64,000 nucleotides of DNA from Arthrobacter horti. Lineage in GTDB: Bacteria; Actinomycetota; Actinomycetes; Actinomycetales; Micrococcaceae. Within the stretch, counting starts at the first letter, position 1, and each line of letters begins with the position of its first letter. The notes below the pieces were generated by a model. The model had not been told where the DNA came from. It made no database searches and worked only from the letters and a program-made list of their open reading frames with translations. The translations under genes were made by a program, and so were the position numbers. Shown here one piece after another: positions 50,863 to 59,969 of this stretch. The stretch covers positions 1-64,000 of the forward strand of contig NZ_JAVALS010000007.1 of NCBI RefSeq assembly GCF_030731045.1. Reading direction: 5' to 3'.

Positions 50863-52572
50863 ATGAGCGTGGAACAGGACATCGCAGCAGTTCAGACGGC
50901 AGTTCGCAATGGTGGCGACCTGGTCGTGGAGACCCTGCAGGCGCTCGGTGCGCGCACGGTGTTCGGCATCCCCGGCCAGCACGCCCTGGGACTCTTCGAC
51001 GCCATGGGCCGCGGCCGTCTGCACTTCGTCTCCAGCCGCATCGAGAACAACTCCGCGTTCGCCGCGGACGGCTACTCCCGCGCCACCGGAGCGCCCGGCG
51101 TCCTCTTCCTCTCCACCGGTCCCGGAGCCCTGACCTCGCTGTCCGGGCTGCAGGAGGCCTACGCCACCGGCGTGCCCGTGGTGGTGGTCGCCAGCCAGAT
51201 CCCGGCCGCGGGTCTGGGCGCGCGGCGCCGGGGCATGCTGCACCAGCTCGACGAGCAGCGGCTGGCCGCCTCCCAGGTCACCAAGTCCCAGCGCACCATC
51301 CAGCACGCCGCAGCCATCCCTTCGGCCTTGCGCGAGGCCTGGACCGAAGCTATCACCGCCCCGCAGGGCCCCGTCTGGGTGGAGGTCCCGCAGGACATCC
51401 TTCTGGCGCCGGTCGACGTCCCGCCGGTTCAGGACGTGACGGCCGCGATCCCCGCCGTGCCCGCCCGCGCCGAGCTCGTGGAGGAGGCCGCCCGGCTCCT
51501 GGCCGGATCGAAGCGGCCCCTCGTGATCGCGGGCGGCGGGGTGCGCCGCGGAGGTGCCGAGGAGGCGCTCCTCAGCCTCGCCGAGGCGCTGGACGCGCCC
51601 GTGATCTGCACCCCGGGCGGCAACGGCGCCTTCCCCTGGGAGCACACCCTGTCCCTGCAGTCCTGGATCGAAGACGTGCACATGAGTGAACTCGCCGAGG
51701 ACGCGGACGTGCTCCTGGCCGTGGGCACTTCGCTCGGCGAGGTCACCTCCAACTACTTCACGCTCGCTCCGCGCGGCCGCCTCATCCAGGTGGACGCGGA
51801 AGCCCGCGTCCTGGAGTCCAACCACCCCGCGCTCGGCATTCACGCCGACGCCGGCCTCGCCCTCCCGGCGCTGCACGCCGCCGTCGTACGCCGCCTTGAG
51901 GAGAACGACGGCGCGGCCCGCGACTGGCACGGCGCCTCGCCGCGCGAAGTGGTCGCCACCGCCCTTCAGACGGTCCGCGAGCGCCTGGCCGGGCAGGGTC
52001 TGGAGCACGAACTCGGCTTCATGGCGGCGATCCGCTCGGCCGTGCCGGATGGCATGCAGACCTTCTGGGACATGACCATCTCCGCGTACTGGGGCTGGAG
52101 CTGCTGGGATTCCCGGTCAGGGCAGTTCCACTCGGCCCAGGGCGCGGGCGGGATCGGCTGGGCGTTCGGGGCGGCGATCGGCGGGGCGCAGGGGCTCGGG
52201 ACGGACGGCTCCGGCGAGCGCGTCCTGGCCGTGTCCGGCGACGGCTGCTCGATGTACTCGATCTCCGAGCTCGCCACGGCGCGGCAGCACGGCACGCCGG
52301 TCACCTGGCTGATCGTGGACGACGGCGGCTACGGCATCCTGCGTGAGTACATGGAGGGCTCCTTCGGCAAAGCCACGGCCACCGAACTGACCCGGCCGGA
52401 CTTCGTGAAGCTGGCGGAGTCCTTCGGGGTCCCGGCCCGTCGCGTCTCCGCGGACGACGTGGAGGGCGCCCTCCGGGACGCGTTCGCCGCGGAGGGGCCG
52501 AACGTCGTCGTCGTGGAGACGAAGCTGCGCATGTTCGCCCCGACCCACCTGGACCGCCCTGTCACTCTCTGA
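50863..52572 (+). CDS. Thiamine-diphosphate enzyme, acetolactate synthase/2-oxoacid decarboxylase type
   Basis: A 569-residue ThDP-dependent enzyme with three domains: pyrimidine-binding (GARTVFGIPGQHALGLFDAM, SSRIENNSAFAADGYSRATG with the catalytic Glu), central, and cofactor domain (GDGCSMYSISELATARQHGTPVTWLIVDDGGYG). GGGGAG precedes the ATG. The C-terminus does not look like a true IlvB, and the context (divergent SSS symporter, ureohydrolase about 23 kb away) resembles the decarboxylase gene PA1417 in the gbuA locus. A 2-oxo-5-guanidinovalerate (2-ketoarginine) decarboxylase is a reasonable but unproven guess. Confidence 0.87.
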   Translation: MSVEQDIAAVQTAVRNGGDLVVETLQALGARTVFGIPGQHALGLFDAMGRGRLHFVSSRIENNSAFAADGYSRATGAPGVLFLSTGPGALTSLSGLQEAYATGVPVVVVASQIPAAGLGARRRGMLHQLDEQRLAASQVTKSQRTIQHAAAIPSALREAWTEAITAPQGPVWVEVPQDILLAPVDVPPVQDVTAAIPAVPARAELVEEAARLLAGSKRPLVIAGGGVRRGGAEEALLSLAEALDAPVICTPGGNGAFPWEHTLSLQSWIEDVHMSELAEDADVLLAVGTSLGEVTSNYFTLAPRGRLIQVDAEARVLESNHPALGIHADAGLALPALHAAVVRRLEENDGAARDWHGASPREVVATALQTVRERLAGQGLEHELGFMAAIRSAVPDGMQTFWDMTISAYWGWSCWDSRSGQFHSAQGAGGIGWAFGAAIGGAQGLGTDGSGERVLAVSGDGCSMYSISELATARQHGTPVTWLIVDDGGYGILREYMEGSFGKATATELTRPDFVKLAESFGVPARRVSADDVEGALRDAFAAEGPNVVVVETKLRMFAPTHLDRPVTL

Positions 52573-52578
52573 CCCCCG

Positions 52579-52641
52579 CGTTGCCTGTGCAGACGTGGTC
52601 GTTTTTCGGCCGTCAGATCGACAATGTCTGCACAGGCAACG
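52579..52641. repeat. Long palindrome, left copy flanking the nuclease gene
   Basis: A perfect 16-bp inverted repeat (52579-52594 with 52626-52641, CGTTGCCTGTGCAGAC) with a 31-nt middle that can pair partly. It starts 7 nt after the ThDP enzyme stop. A second, related copy lies at 53667-53727; no other copy was seen in the window. Confidence 0.85.
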
Positions 52642-52740
52642 ACAGGGAACCGACAAGCCTGAGGACGGCTGAACCTGCGGCTCCTCCACATGGCGCCGGT
52701 TGTTCCGGTACATGCAAGCTGGCTCTGGTGTCGTGGGTGT

Positions 52741-53661
52741 ATGAAGACTCTACTGACCGGACAGTTCTCCATGAGGTCATTCACCACCAGGGAAGCCATG
52801 GACGCCGGAATGACACGAGGACGGCTCCGTGGCGGGGATCTGGAGAAGGTCTCCCGCGGTATCCGACGTCCCCTGGGCAAGGAGCTGGAGCGTGTGCTGG
52901 CGCTGCGGGGCTATACGGACCTCGATGACCAATCCGTGATCTCAGACGTGACCGCCGCGTCCGTGGGCGGGATCCCGCTTCCTGCGGACGTTGACGAACT
53001 CATTCACGTGTCGAGGGACAGCGACAGGCCTCAGGCCCGACGCGCAGGGGTGGTGGGTCATCGGACGGTCCTGTTTCCTGATGAGGTGGTCATGCTCCAC
53101 GGGCTGCGGATCACCAGCCCTGCCCGGACCTGGCTGGACTTGGCCCGGACTTTGACACTCTGGGATCTGGTGGTGGCAGGAGACCATCTGGTCAATGAAC
53201 ACGGTCCGGATCATCCATTTCCGAAAGTGCCCATCTGCACCGTGGATGACCTGCAGTCCGTCCTTCGGAGACACGGAAAGAAGCAAGGGATCGTCAAGGC
53301 CCGCGCCGCCCTTGAACTCATCAGGGTCGGAGCCGATTCGCCCCGTGAAACCAAAGCGAGGCTTCTTCTCAGGCGTCATGGACTGCCGGAACCCGAACTC
53401 AACATCGTGCTCTATGACCGGAACGGGCGCGCTGTGGTCTGGCCTGACCTCGGGTATCGAAATGCGCGGATCAGCATCCAGTACGACGGCGAGGTCCACG
53501 GGGAGGGCAAAAAGTACCTTCGGGACATCGAACGGGAGGTACGGACCAGGGAACTCGGCTGGGAACAGGTCAGGGTCGGGTCCAGGGATCTGGAGGGCCG
53601 TCAGCCTCGGATCGTCCAGCGAGTGGAGGCTGCCTTGCGCCGGGCCGACGCCCTGCTCTGA
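52741..53661 (+). CDS. AbiEi-like N-terminus with DUF559/Vsr-like nuclease domain
   Basis: A 306-residue protein of a kind common in actinobacteria. The N-terminal part (FTTREAMDAGMTRGRLRGGDLEKVSRGI) is like the winged-helix region of AbiEi antitoxin-type proteins. The C-terminal 110 residues hold a PD-(D/E)XK/Vsr-like core: ETKARLLLRRHGLPEPELN, VVWPDLGYRNARISIQYDGEVHG, RDIEREVRTRELGWEQVRV. The function is unknown; a defence or toxin-like role has been suggested for such families. The ATG at 52741 is chosen although the ribosome-binding site is weak. The gene is bracketed by two copies of the same palindrome. Confidence 0.83.
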   Translation: MKTLLTGQFSMRSFTTREAMDAGMTRGRLRGGDLEKVSRGIRRPLGKELERVLALRGYTDLDDQSVISDVTAASVGGIPLPADVDELIHVSRDSDRPQARRAGVVGHRTVLFPDEVVMLHGLRITSPARTWLDLARTLTLWDLVVAGDHLVNEHGPDHPFPKVPICTVDDLQSVLRRHGKKQGIVKARAALELIRVGADSPRETKARLLLRRHGLPEPELNIVLYDRNGRAVVWPDLGYRNARISIQYDGEVHGEGKKYLRDIEREVRTRELGWEQVRVGSRDLEGRQPRIVQRVEAALRRADALL

Positions 53662-53666
53662 CGCCC

Positions 53667-53727
53667 GCTGCCTGTGCAGATGTGGTCGCTATTCCAGCCG
53701 AAACGCAACCACGTCTGCACAGGCAAC
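53667..53727. repeat. Long palindrome, right copy flanking the nuclease gene
   Basis: A 20-nt inverted repeat (53667-53686 with 53708-53727) with two mismatches, containing the same TGCCTGTGCAGA core and GTGGTCG extension as the copy at 52579-52641. It begins 6 nt after the nuclease gene stop and ends 15 nt before the lipoyl gene stop, so it can also act as terminator for both. Confidence 0.85.
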
Positions 53728-53741
53728 GGGGAGGAGGTGAG

Positions 53742-53975
53742 TCAGCCGATGGTGGCGATCACGCTGCCCTCAGCGGCCTCCGCCTCCTCGGCGACCAGCT
53801 GGGTCAGGATGCCGGAGGCGGGAGCCAGCACTTCGGCGTCGACCTTCTCCACCGCGACGTCGGCGATCAGCTGACCTGCCGTGACCGGCTCGCCCGTGCC
53901 GACGTACCAGGTGGCGACGACGCCGGCCGCCCCGCCGTCGCCGCTCAGCTGCGGGAAGAGGACCTCGGCGCTCAT
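53742..53975 (-). CDS. Stand-alone lipoyl-domain protein
   Basis: A complete 77-residue protein made only of a lipoyl/biotinyl carrier domain: QLSGDGGAAGVVATWYVGTGEPVTAGQLIADVAVEKVDAEVLAP, with the modified lysine K44 in VEKVDAEV. It overlaps the E1beta gene by 4 nt. Normal 2-oxoacid dehydrogenases carry this domain on a larger E2 with a catalytic acyltransferase; none is present in the operon, so the carrier must work with an E2 core encoded elsewhere or with another acceptor. Confidence 0.9.
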   Translation of the reverse strand: MSAEVLFPQLSGDGGAAGVVATWYVGTGEPVTAGQLIADVAVEKVDAEVLAPASGILTQLVAEEAEAAEGSVIATIG

Positions 53976-55072
53976 GCGCCCACCGCCGCGCGGACGGCCG
54001 CCTCGATGCGGGCGTGCGTGGGCAGGACCGCGTATTCGAGTTCCCGCGCGTACGGGATGGGGACGTCCGGGACGCAGACCCGGGAGAACGCGGCACCGCG
54101 GGCGTCCGGGGATTCCAGCAGCGTGGCCGCGATCTCGCCGGAGAGGCCGAAGGACTGGTAGTCCTCATCCACCACGATCACGCGCCCGGTCTTCGCCGCG
54201 GAGGCCACGATCGCCTCACGGTCCAGCGGGACCACGCTGCGCAGGTCCAGGACCTCCACGCTGATCCCCTCCCCCGCCAGCTGTTCGGCGACGTCCAGGC
54301 TGTGGTGCACGGACAGGGACAGCGTGACGATGGTGACGTCGGTGCCAGCCCGGGCCACACGGGCCTTGCCGATCGGGACCAGGTAGTCTTCCTCCGGCAC
54401 GGCACCGATGGACCGCTTGTTCTTGGCCATCCACGGCAGGCCCATGACGCCCTTGTGGAACATGTATACCACGGGGTCATCCGAGGCGATGGCGGCGGTC
54501 ATGAGACCCTTCGCGTCGTATGGGTTGGACGGGACCACCACCTTCATTCCGGGCAGGTGTGCGAACGTCCCCCACAGTGACTGCGAGTGCTGCGCACCGT
54601 CCGAGTAGCCGCCACCGGTGGCCGTCATGAGCACCATGGGGACGCGGACGTTGCCGCCGGATTCGTAATGGATCTTGGCCATGTGGTTGTAGATCTGGTC
54701 CATGCAGACGCCGAAGAAGTCCACGAACATCAGCTCCACCACGGGCCGCATGCCCTCCACGGCGGCGCCGATGCCCATGCCGATGAACGCCGTCTCGGAG
54801 ATGGGGGTGTCGATCACGCGCTGGGCGCCGAAACGGTCCAGCAGGCCCGTGGTGGAGGAGAAGATGCCGCCGTAGGCCCCCACGTCCTCCCCCATCACGA
54901 AGACCTCCGGGTTCTGCTCCATCTGGGAGCCGATGGCCTCCTGGATGGCCTTGGCGGTGTTCAGTCGGCGGGTTCCGGGGTCCGGTTCCACGGGAAACGA
55001 CGACGGCGCGGCGGCCGCGCGCTGCTCCTCGGCAGGCGTCTGTCCACTGGGGTTCACTGCGGTGGCGGTCAT
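53972..55072 (-). CDS. 2-oxoacid/acetoin dehydrogenase E1 component, beta subunit
   Basis: Beta subunit of a ThDP-dependent dehydrogenase E1. The 366-residue protein has RRLNTAKAIQEAIGSQMEQNPEVFVMGEDVGAYGG, RVIDTPISETAFIGMGIGAAVEGMRPVVELMF and the C-terminal transketolase domain (LAGEGISVEVLDLRSVVPLDREAIVASAAKTGRVIVVDED). The ATG at 55072 is favoured: it lies 1 nt after the E1alpha stop and has AAGG upstream. The substrate (pyruvate, acetoin or branched-chain acid) is not decided by the sequence. Confidence 0.93.
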   Translation of the reverse strand: MTATAVNPSGQTPAEEQRAAAAPSSFPVEPDPGTRRLNTAKAIQEAIGSQMEQNPEVFVMGEDVGAYGGIFSSTTGLLDRFGAQRVIDTPISETAFIGMGIGAAVEGMRPVVELMFVDFFGVCMDQIYNHMAKIHYESGGNVRVPMVLMTATGGGYSDGAQHSQSLWGTFAHLPGMKVVVPSNPYDAKGLMTAAIASDDPVVYMFHKGVMGLPWMAKNKRSIGAVPEEDYLVPIGKARVARAGTDVTIVTLSLSVHHSLDVAEQLAGEGISVEVLDLRSVVPLDREAIVASAAKTGRVIVVDEDYQSFGLSGEIAATLLESPDARGAAFSRVCVPDVPIPYARELEYAVLPTHARIEAAVRAAVGA

Positions 55073-55073
55073 G

Positions 55074-56093
55074 TCAGGCACCTTCCACGAAGACGTAACG
55101 GAGGGCTTCCTCCGGCTGGGGTGTGGGTGAGTTCTTGGCGAAGCCGATGGCGGCGTCCACCCGCGCGACGGCTTCCTCCTTCAGTGCTGCGGCGTCCTCG
55201 TCGCTGAGGACACCGTCCGCCACCAAGCGAGCCTGGTAGGCGGGGATGGGGTCGTGCTCGTTCACGGTGGAGAGTTCCGGCCGGTACCCCTGAGCGTCCC
55301 CCTCGAAATGGCCCCAGAGGCGAAGAGTGTGGATCTCCAGCAGCGTGGGCCCGTCGCCCGACCGGGCCCGTGCGACGGCTTCCGCGGCGGCGGCGTGGAT
55401 CGCTTCGACGTCGTTCCCCTCCACCCTGATTCCCGGCATGCCGTAGGCGGCGGCGCGGTCGGCGTTGGAGGCGATCGCCGTGGACGCGGCGCGTGGCACG
55501 GAGATGCCCCAGTCGTTGTCCTCGACCACGAACACCACGGGGAGCTTCCAGAGGGCGGCGAGGTTGAGGGATTCGTGGAAGGCGCCCTGATTCGCGGCGC
55601 CCTCACCGGTCACCGCGACGGCGATCCGGTCGGTCTGCCGCCGCTGGAAGGCGAAGGCCTGGCCCAGGGCCGGTGGGTAGCCTTCGGCGATGATTCCGGA
55701 GCAGGAGAAATGGGTGTCCGGGTCGAAGAGGTGCATGTGCCCGCCGCGGCCCTTGCCGAGGCCCGTCTCCCGGCCGAAGATCTCCGCTGCCAGCCTGTCC
55801 AGGTCCATGCCGTGGGCGATGGCCATGTGGTGCGGGCGGTGCGTGGCGGTGACGGCGTCGTCCCGGGTCAGGTGGGCGCAGATTCCGGCCGCCACGGGCT
55901 CCTGACCTGCGGAAAGGTGCATCTCGCCGGGGATCAGGCCCGCCCCGATGTCCCAGGCCGGGGCCTTGTCCGCGTGGTAGTCGCGGAGGATGGCCTCCTC
56001 GAAGGAGCGGATCAGATGCATGGTGCGCAGGAGCTCGCGGCGCTCCTGCACGGTGAGGCTCGAAGCGCTCACCGCGGTGTCCTGAACGGTCAT
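55074..56093 (-). CDS. 2-oxoacid/acetoin dehydrogenase E1 component, alpha subunit
   Basis: Alpha subunit binding thiamine diphosphate: the motif GEGAANQGAFHESLNLAALWKLPVVFVVEDN is intact, as are THRPHHMAIAHGMDLDRLAAEIFG, KGRGGHMHLFDP and GNDVEAIHAAAAEAVARAR. The ATG at 56093 with GGAGGAACC upstream gives 339 residues, close to AcoA and PdhA. First gene of a three-gene operon with E1beta and the lipoyl protein; the IclR regulator upstream is the likely controller. Confidence 0.93.
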   Translation of the reverse strand: MTVQDTAVSASSLTVQERRELLRTMHLIRSFEEAILRDYHADKAPAWDIGAGLIPGEMHLSAGQEPVAAGICAHLTRDDAVTATHRPHHMAIAHGMDLDRLAAEIFGRETGLGKGRGGHMHLFDPDTHFSCSGIIAEGYPPALGQAFAFQRRQTDRIAVAVTGEGAANQGAFHESLNLAALWKLPVVFVVEDNDWGISVPRAASTAIASNADRAAAYGMPGIRVEGNDVEAIHAAAAEAVARARSGDGPTLLEIHTLRLWGHFEGDAQGYRPELSTVNEHDPIPAYQARLVADGVLSDEDAAALKEEAVARVDAAIGFAKNSPTPQPEEALRYVFVEGA

Positions 56094-56217
56094 GGTTCCT
56101 CCAACACTCTCCCCGGGCGACGGTGCCCGGGCTGCTGATGGACCCACTGTAGGAACGGAGGCCCCCGTGTCGGCAGGGCCGGTATTTCAGATGGTGAACT
56201 CGTGCGGCGAGCGCCGC

Positions 56218-56964
56218 TCAGGCGCCCAGGTGCAGGGCGAGACTCTGGGCGTGACGGGTCAGGCTCCCGGCCAGCACAGCCGGGGAGGTGCGGGAATCGG
56301 CCGGGATGGAGACGGCCAGGGATCCGGTGAAGCCACGGGCCAGGACGGGCACGGCGATGCAGCGGTGGCCCAGGGAGTACTCCTGCTCTTCGACACTCAC
56401 GGCCGGGGACAGGGAGGCCCGCCGTTCCAGTTCCCGGGTGGTGTGGACCGTGAACGGGGTGAGCTGCACGGGCGGGTGCCGGTCCAGGTAGTCCTTGCGG
56501 CCCGACAGCGGCAGGGCGGCCAGGATCTGCTTGCCGAATGCGGTGGCGTGGGCGCTTTCCTGTACGCCCACCCAGAGGTCGACGCGCGGGGCGCGGGGAC
56601 CGTCCACGATGTCCAGGATGTCGATCTCGCCGTCCTCGAAGCAGCTGAGATAGGCGGCGGCGTTGAGCTCGTTGCGCAGGCCGGTCAGTGCGGCGCGGAC
56701 GCGTGCCAGCCGGGCGCCGGGCTGCGCGGCGGACTGGCTCGGGTGGCCGGCTCCCAGGACGAATCCGTCCGGCTCCTGGGCCACGTAACCTTCGTGGACC
56801 AGGGTCCGCAGCAGGTTGTAGGTGGTCCCGAGGGAGAGGCCCAGGGCGCGGGCCAGGTGCTTGGCGGGCAGTGGGCGGGAGGACGCCCCGATGGCGTCCA
56901 CGAGTTCCAGGGCGCGCACTACCGAGCCGATCAGCGTGGGCTTGGCGGCGCCGTCGTTCTCCAT
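56218..56964 (-). CDS. IclR-family transcriptional regulator of the E1 operon
   Basis: A 248-residue IclR protein: winged helix (SVVRALELVDAIGASSRPLPAKHLARALGLSLGTTYNLLRTLVHEGYV) and effector domain (HATAFGKQILAALP, EEQEYSLGHRCIAVPVLARGFTGSLAVSIP). It lies 124 nt upstream of the E1alpha gene on the same strand. Probably a local regulator that senses the substrate of the dehydrogenase. Confidence 0.9.
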   Translation of the reverse strand: MENDGAAKPTLIGSVVRALELVDAIGASSRPLPAKHLARALGLSLGTTYNLLRTLVHEGYVAQEPDGFVLGAGHPSQSAAQPGARLARVRAALTGLRNELNAAAYLSCFEDGEIDILDIVDGPRAPRVDLWVGVQESAHATAFGKQILAALPLSGRKDYLDRHPPVQLTPFTVHTTRELERRASLSPAVSVEEQEYSLGHRCIAVPVLARGFTGSLAVSIPADSRTSPAVLAGSLTRHAQSLALHLGA

Positions 56965-57354
56965 GAATCCCCCTCAGTGCTGCCCGGAGGCCGGCGCGTG
57001 AGCCGCGTCACATCCATGGTAGCCCGGCGGCTGCCGGCCCGGCCCTCCCCCGCCCGTTAACGCCGTCGGCCCCGGGGATGGGCGGCGACTGTTTGTGACC
57101 ACAGCAGGCCGCGTCCGGGGCTGACGACGGGGTTTGGGTAGTAAAGGGAAGGGCTGGCTCGATCGGCATCACGCTCCTGGTGCGGAATCCTTCCGGGCCG
57201 GGTGGCCCGATACATTCCACTCTCCCCCGCCAAGTTGGGATCTGGCTTGCGGAGCGCTGGGCTGCAGCTGTGAATCGCCGGCTCAAAGGAACGACGGCGG
57301 GGCGCCGGCCCCCCCGGGCACCCCGCCGTCGTCGTCGATGGAAGAGAGACGCTG
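56965..57354. other. Intergenic stretch between the secreted-protein gene and the IclR gene
   Basis: About 390 nt with no convincing gene. The right part contains the terminator at 57291-57332. The remainder shows only a few short GC-rich inverted repeats and no tRNA-like or riboswitch-like pattern that I can support. Confidence 0.45.
57291..57332 (-). terminator. Terminator after the small secreted protein
   Basis: ACGACGGCGGGGCGCC (57291-57306) pairs with 57317-57332 with one G-T position, loop rich in C. It lies 22 nt after the stop codon on the minus strand. Confidence 0.75.
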
Positions 57355-57903
57355 TCAGTCTCGGTGGCCCGCGCCGCCCAGCAGGCCGAGGCCGTCGGCC
57401 TTGAGGACGGCGTCCTCCTCGGCCTGGGTCAGCTTCCCGCTTGCGACGGCGGCGTCCAGCTCCTTCTTCAGTGCGGCGGTCCGTTGCGCCTGATGATCGC
57501 TCCGGATGGACGCGAAGGCGTCGTTCACCTTCGATTCGCTCACGCCCAGGCTGGACGCGAGCGACTTCACGAGGGCGTCCTGGCGGGCCGTCCGCTCGGC
57601 CTTGCGGGCGGCGGCGTTCTCCGCTTTCTCCTCGGCACCCTTGTCACGGGGATTCGCCTGGCGGAAGGACTTCAGTGCCGCTTCCACCTTGTTTTGCTCG
57701 ATGCCCAGCTTGGCGGCCAGCTCCTGGGCCAGGTTCTCCTGGCCGTGCTTGCCCGTCGGCTGGGCGGTCACGGCAGCGGCCGGCGTCGCGCGCTGAGCGA
57801 CGGCGGCCGTGCTCGCAATGGCCGTTCCGGCCAGGCCGGTGACGGCTCCGAGCGCGAGCGCTCCGCCGGTGACTCCGAGAATGAGTTTCTTCGTGATGGC
57901 CAT
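57355..57903 (-). CDS. Small secreted alanine-rich helical protein
   Basis: A 182-residue protein with a clear signal peptide (KKLILGVTGGALALGAVTGLAGTAIAS, cut near residue 31-36). The mature part has two related segments, LAQELAAKLGIEQNKVEAALKSF (about 58-80) and LVKSLASSLGVSESKVNDAFASI (about 112-134), separated by a charged Lys/Glu/Arg helix, and a third weak match near the end. No enzymatic motif is visible. Similar proteins are common in Arthrobacter and Streptomyces but I know no function. Confidence 0.82.
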   Translation of the reverse strand: MAITKKLILGVTGGALALGAVTGLAGTAIASTAAVAQRATPAAAVTAQPTGKHGQENLAQELAAKLGIEQNKVEAALKSFRQANPRDKGAEEKAENAAARKAERTARQDALVKSLASSLGVSESKVNDAFASIRSDHQAQRTAALKKELDAAVASGKLTQAEEDAVLKADGLGLLGGAGHRD

Positions 57904-58070
57904 AGATGATCCTCCTAGCGTCGGCCGTCACTGCGGGCGTCCCCGTACGACGGCGGGTGGCCGGTCGGACTGACCGGTCACCCTCTACAGTGAGCCTCAG
58001 CTTTGGGTGAGTGCTGTCTCGTGGCTGACGGGACCCTGGGAGTCCGTGAGGGCCGCTTCAGCGCCCGGAC

Positions 58071-58895
58071 TCACTCAGAGATCAGGCCCCAGCCGCCGGG
58101 AATGTCCCTGATGATCGTCCACTCCGGCTTGTACTCCTGTCCTTCGCCTCCGTTAATGCCTCGCGCAAAAATCCATGGGGCGTATACCTGCCGTCCGGGA
58201 TGCAATTCGTCACCGATGTACCCACCCCACATGGAGAACGTGGAATTTGGGATTATCAGACGCTCCGCATGAATCAGGGCCTGGAGATCCCCGATCGGGT
58301 CCTTCGGCGGACGATATGAAACCGGCGCAGTCGCCCCGAGAATTCCGTGGAGATTCTCGCGACACCATCCAGGATCGTCTGACACCACCAGAATAGAGGA
58401 GGGCAGCCAGCCATCGTCCATTGCCGTCGCGACCGCAGTAGAAACGTAGGCCGGAATATTGATGCCAAAAGTCTGACGATTCTGCTCTACCGAGTAGTAG
58501 TCGCCCCGGCGCACATTGACGACAAGCTGACCTTGGCGCCCACTGCCGCCATCATGGAGGGGTGACCCTGGCAACAGTTGTTCGCGCACAAACACCGACA
58601 GTTGAGACCAGTCGATTTCCCTGCTCCCTCCCCCGGACCACGGCATGACCCGCTGATCCATGAAACGAACCCGGCTCTCGGCCAGCAGATACCGTTCGCT
58701 GAACAATGGAAACAAATCGAGCAGGTCATGGCCAGGATGGCGCAGTACTTTCCGGCCAGCAGACTTATGCGCCCACAACCCCAGCATCAGATAATTTCCA
58801 AGGTTCATCCATGGCGCGGTCCACGCAATCTCCCGGCCATTCCTTCGAATTGCTTCGAGCGTCACTGACTTCAAATCGCGCATGCTACGGAACAC
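58071..58895 (-). CDS. GT11 glycosyltransferase (alpha-1,2-fucosyltransferase-like)
   Basis: A 274-residue protein with the GT11 motif VVNVRRGDYYS and a late NSTFSMWGGYIGDELHPGRQVYAPW block, as in bacterial alpha-1,2-fucosyltransferases. The N-terminal GN-x-L motif is here NLGNYLMLGLW. The GTG at 58895 is preferred because TACAAT lies 6 nt upstream (leaderless transcript); an ATG at 58883 and a TTG at 58955 are other options. Base composition is lower in GC than sucCD beside it, and no other polysaccharide genes surround it, so it looks acquired. Confidence 0.82.
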   Translation of the reverse strand: MFRSMRDLKSVTLEAIRRNGREIAWTAPWMNLGNYLMLGLWAHKSAGRKVLRHPGHDLLDLFPLFSERYLLAESRVRFMDQRVMPWSGGGSREIDWSQLSVFVREQLLPGSPLHDGGSGRQGQLVVNVRRGDYYSVEQNRQTFGINIPAYVSTAVATAMDDGWLPSSILVVSDDPGWCRENLHGILGATAPVSYRPPKDPIGDLQALIHAERLIIPNSTFSMWGGYIGDELHPGRQVYAPWIFARGINGGEGQEYKPEWTIIRDIPGGWGLISE

Positions 58896-58901
58896 GCGAT
58901 G

Positions 58902-58907
58902 ATTGTA
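58902..58907 (-). promoter_or_regulatory. -10 element for the GT11 gene
   Basis: On the minus strand TACAAT is followed by 6 nt and a GTG start. A leaderless transcript is likely; no good -35 was found. Confidence 0.5.
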
Positions 58908-58972
58908 TCGAGGTTCCGCCCCCGGGAGAACCACCTGTCGGTCAGGCCGGGCCAAATTGGGATGACTTTAAT

Positions 58973-59012
58973 GCAGACTGCCCGCCGGGAAAAATCCCGG
59001 CGGGCAGTCTGC
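58973..59012 (-). terminator. Terminator of the sucCD operon
   Basis: A perfect 18-bp stem (58973-58990 with 58995-59012) closed by AAAA, 15 nt after the sucD stop codon. Confidence 0.85.
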
Positions 59013-59027
59013 GTGAAAGAGACGAAC

Positions 59028-59945
<918 letters not shown>

Positions 59946-59969
59946 GTTTTTACCTCTGTTATCCGTCGC

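Noticed and set aside
57008-57286. Short frames upstream of the small secreted protein's terminator
   Set aside because: Neither strand shows a plausible protein or a ribosome-binding site.
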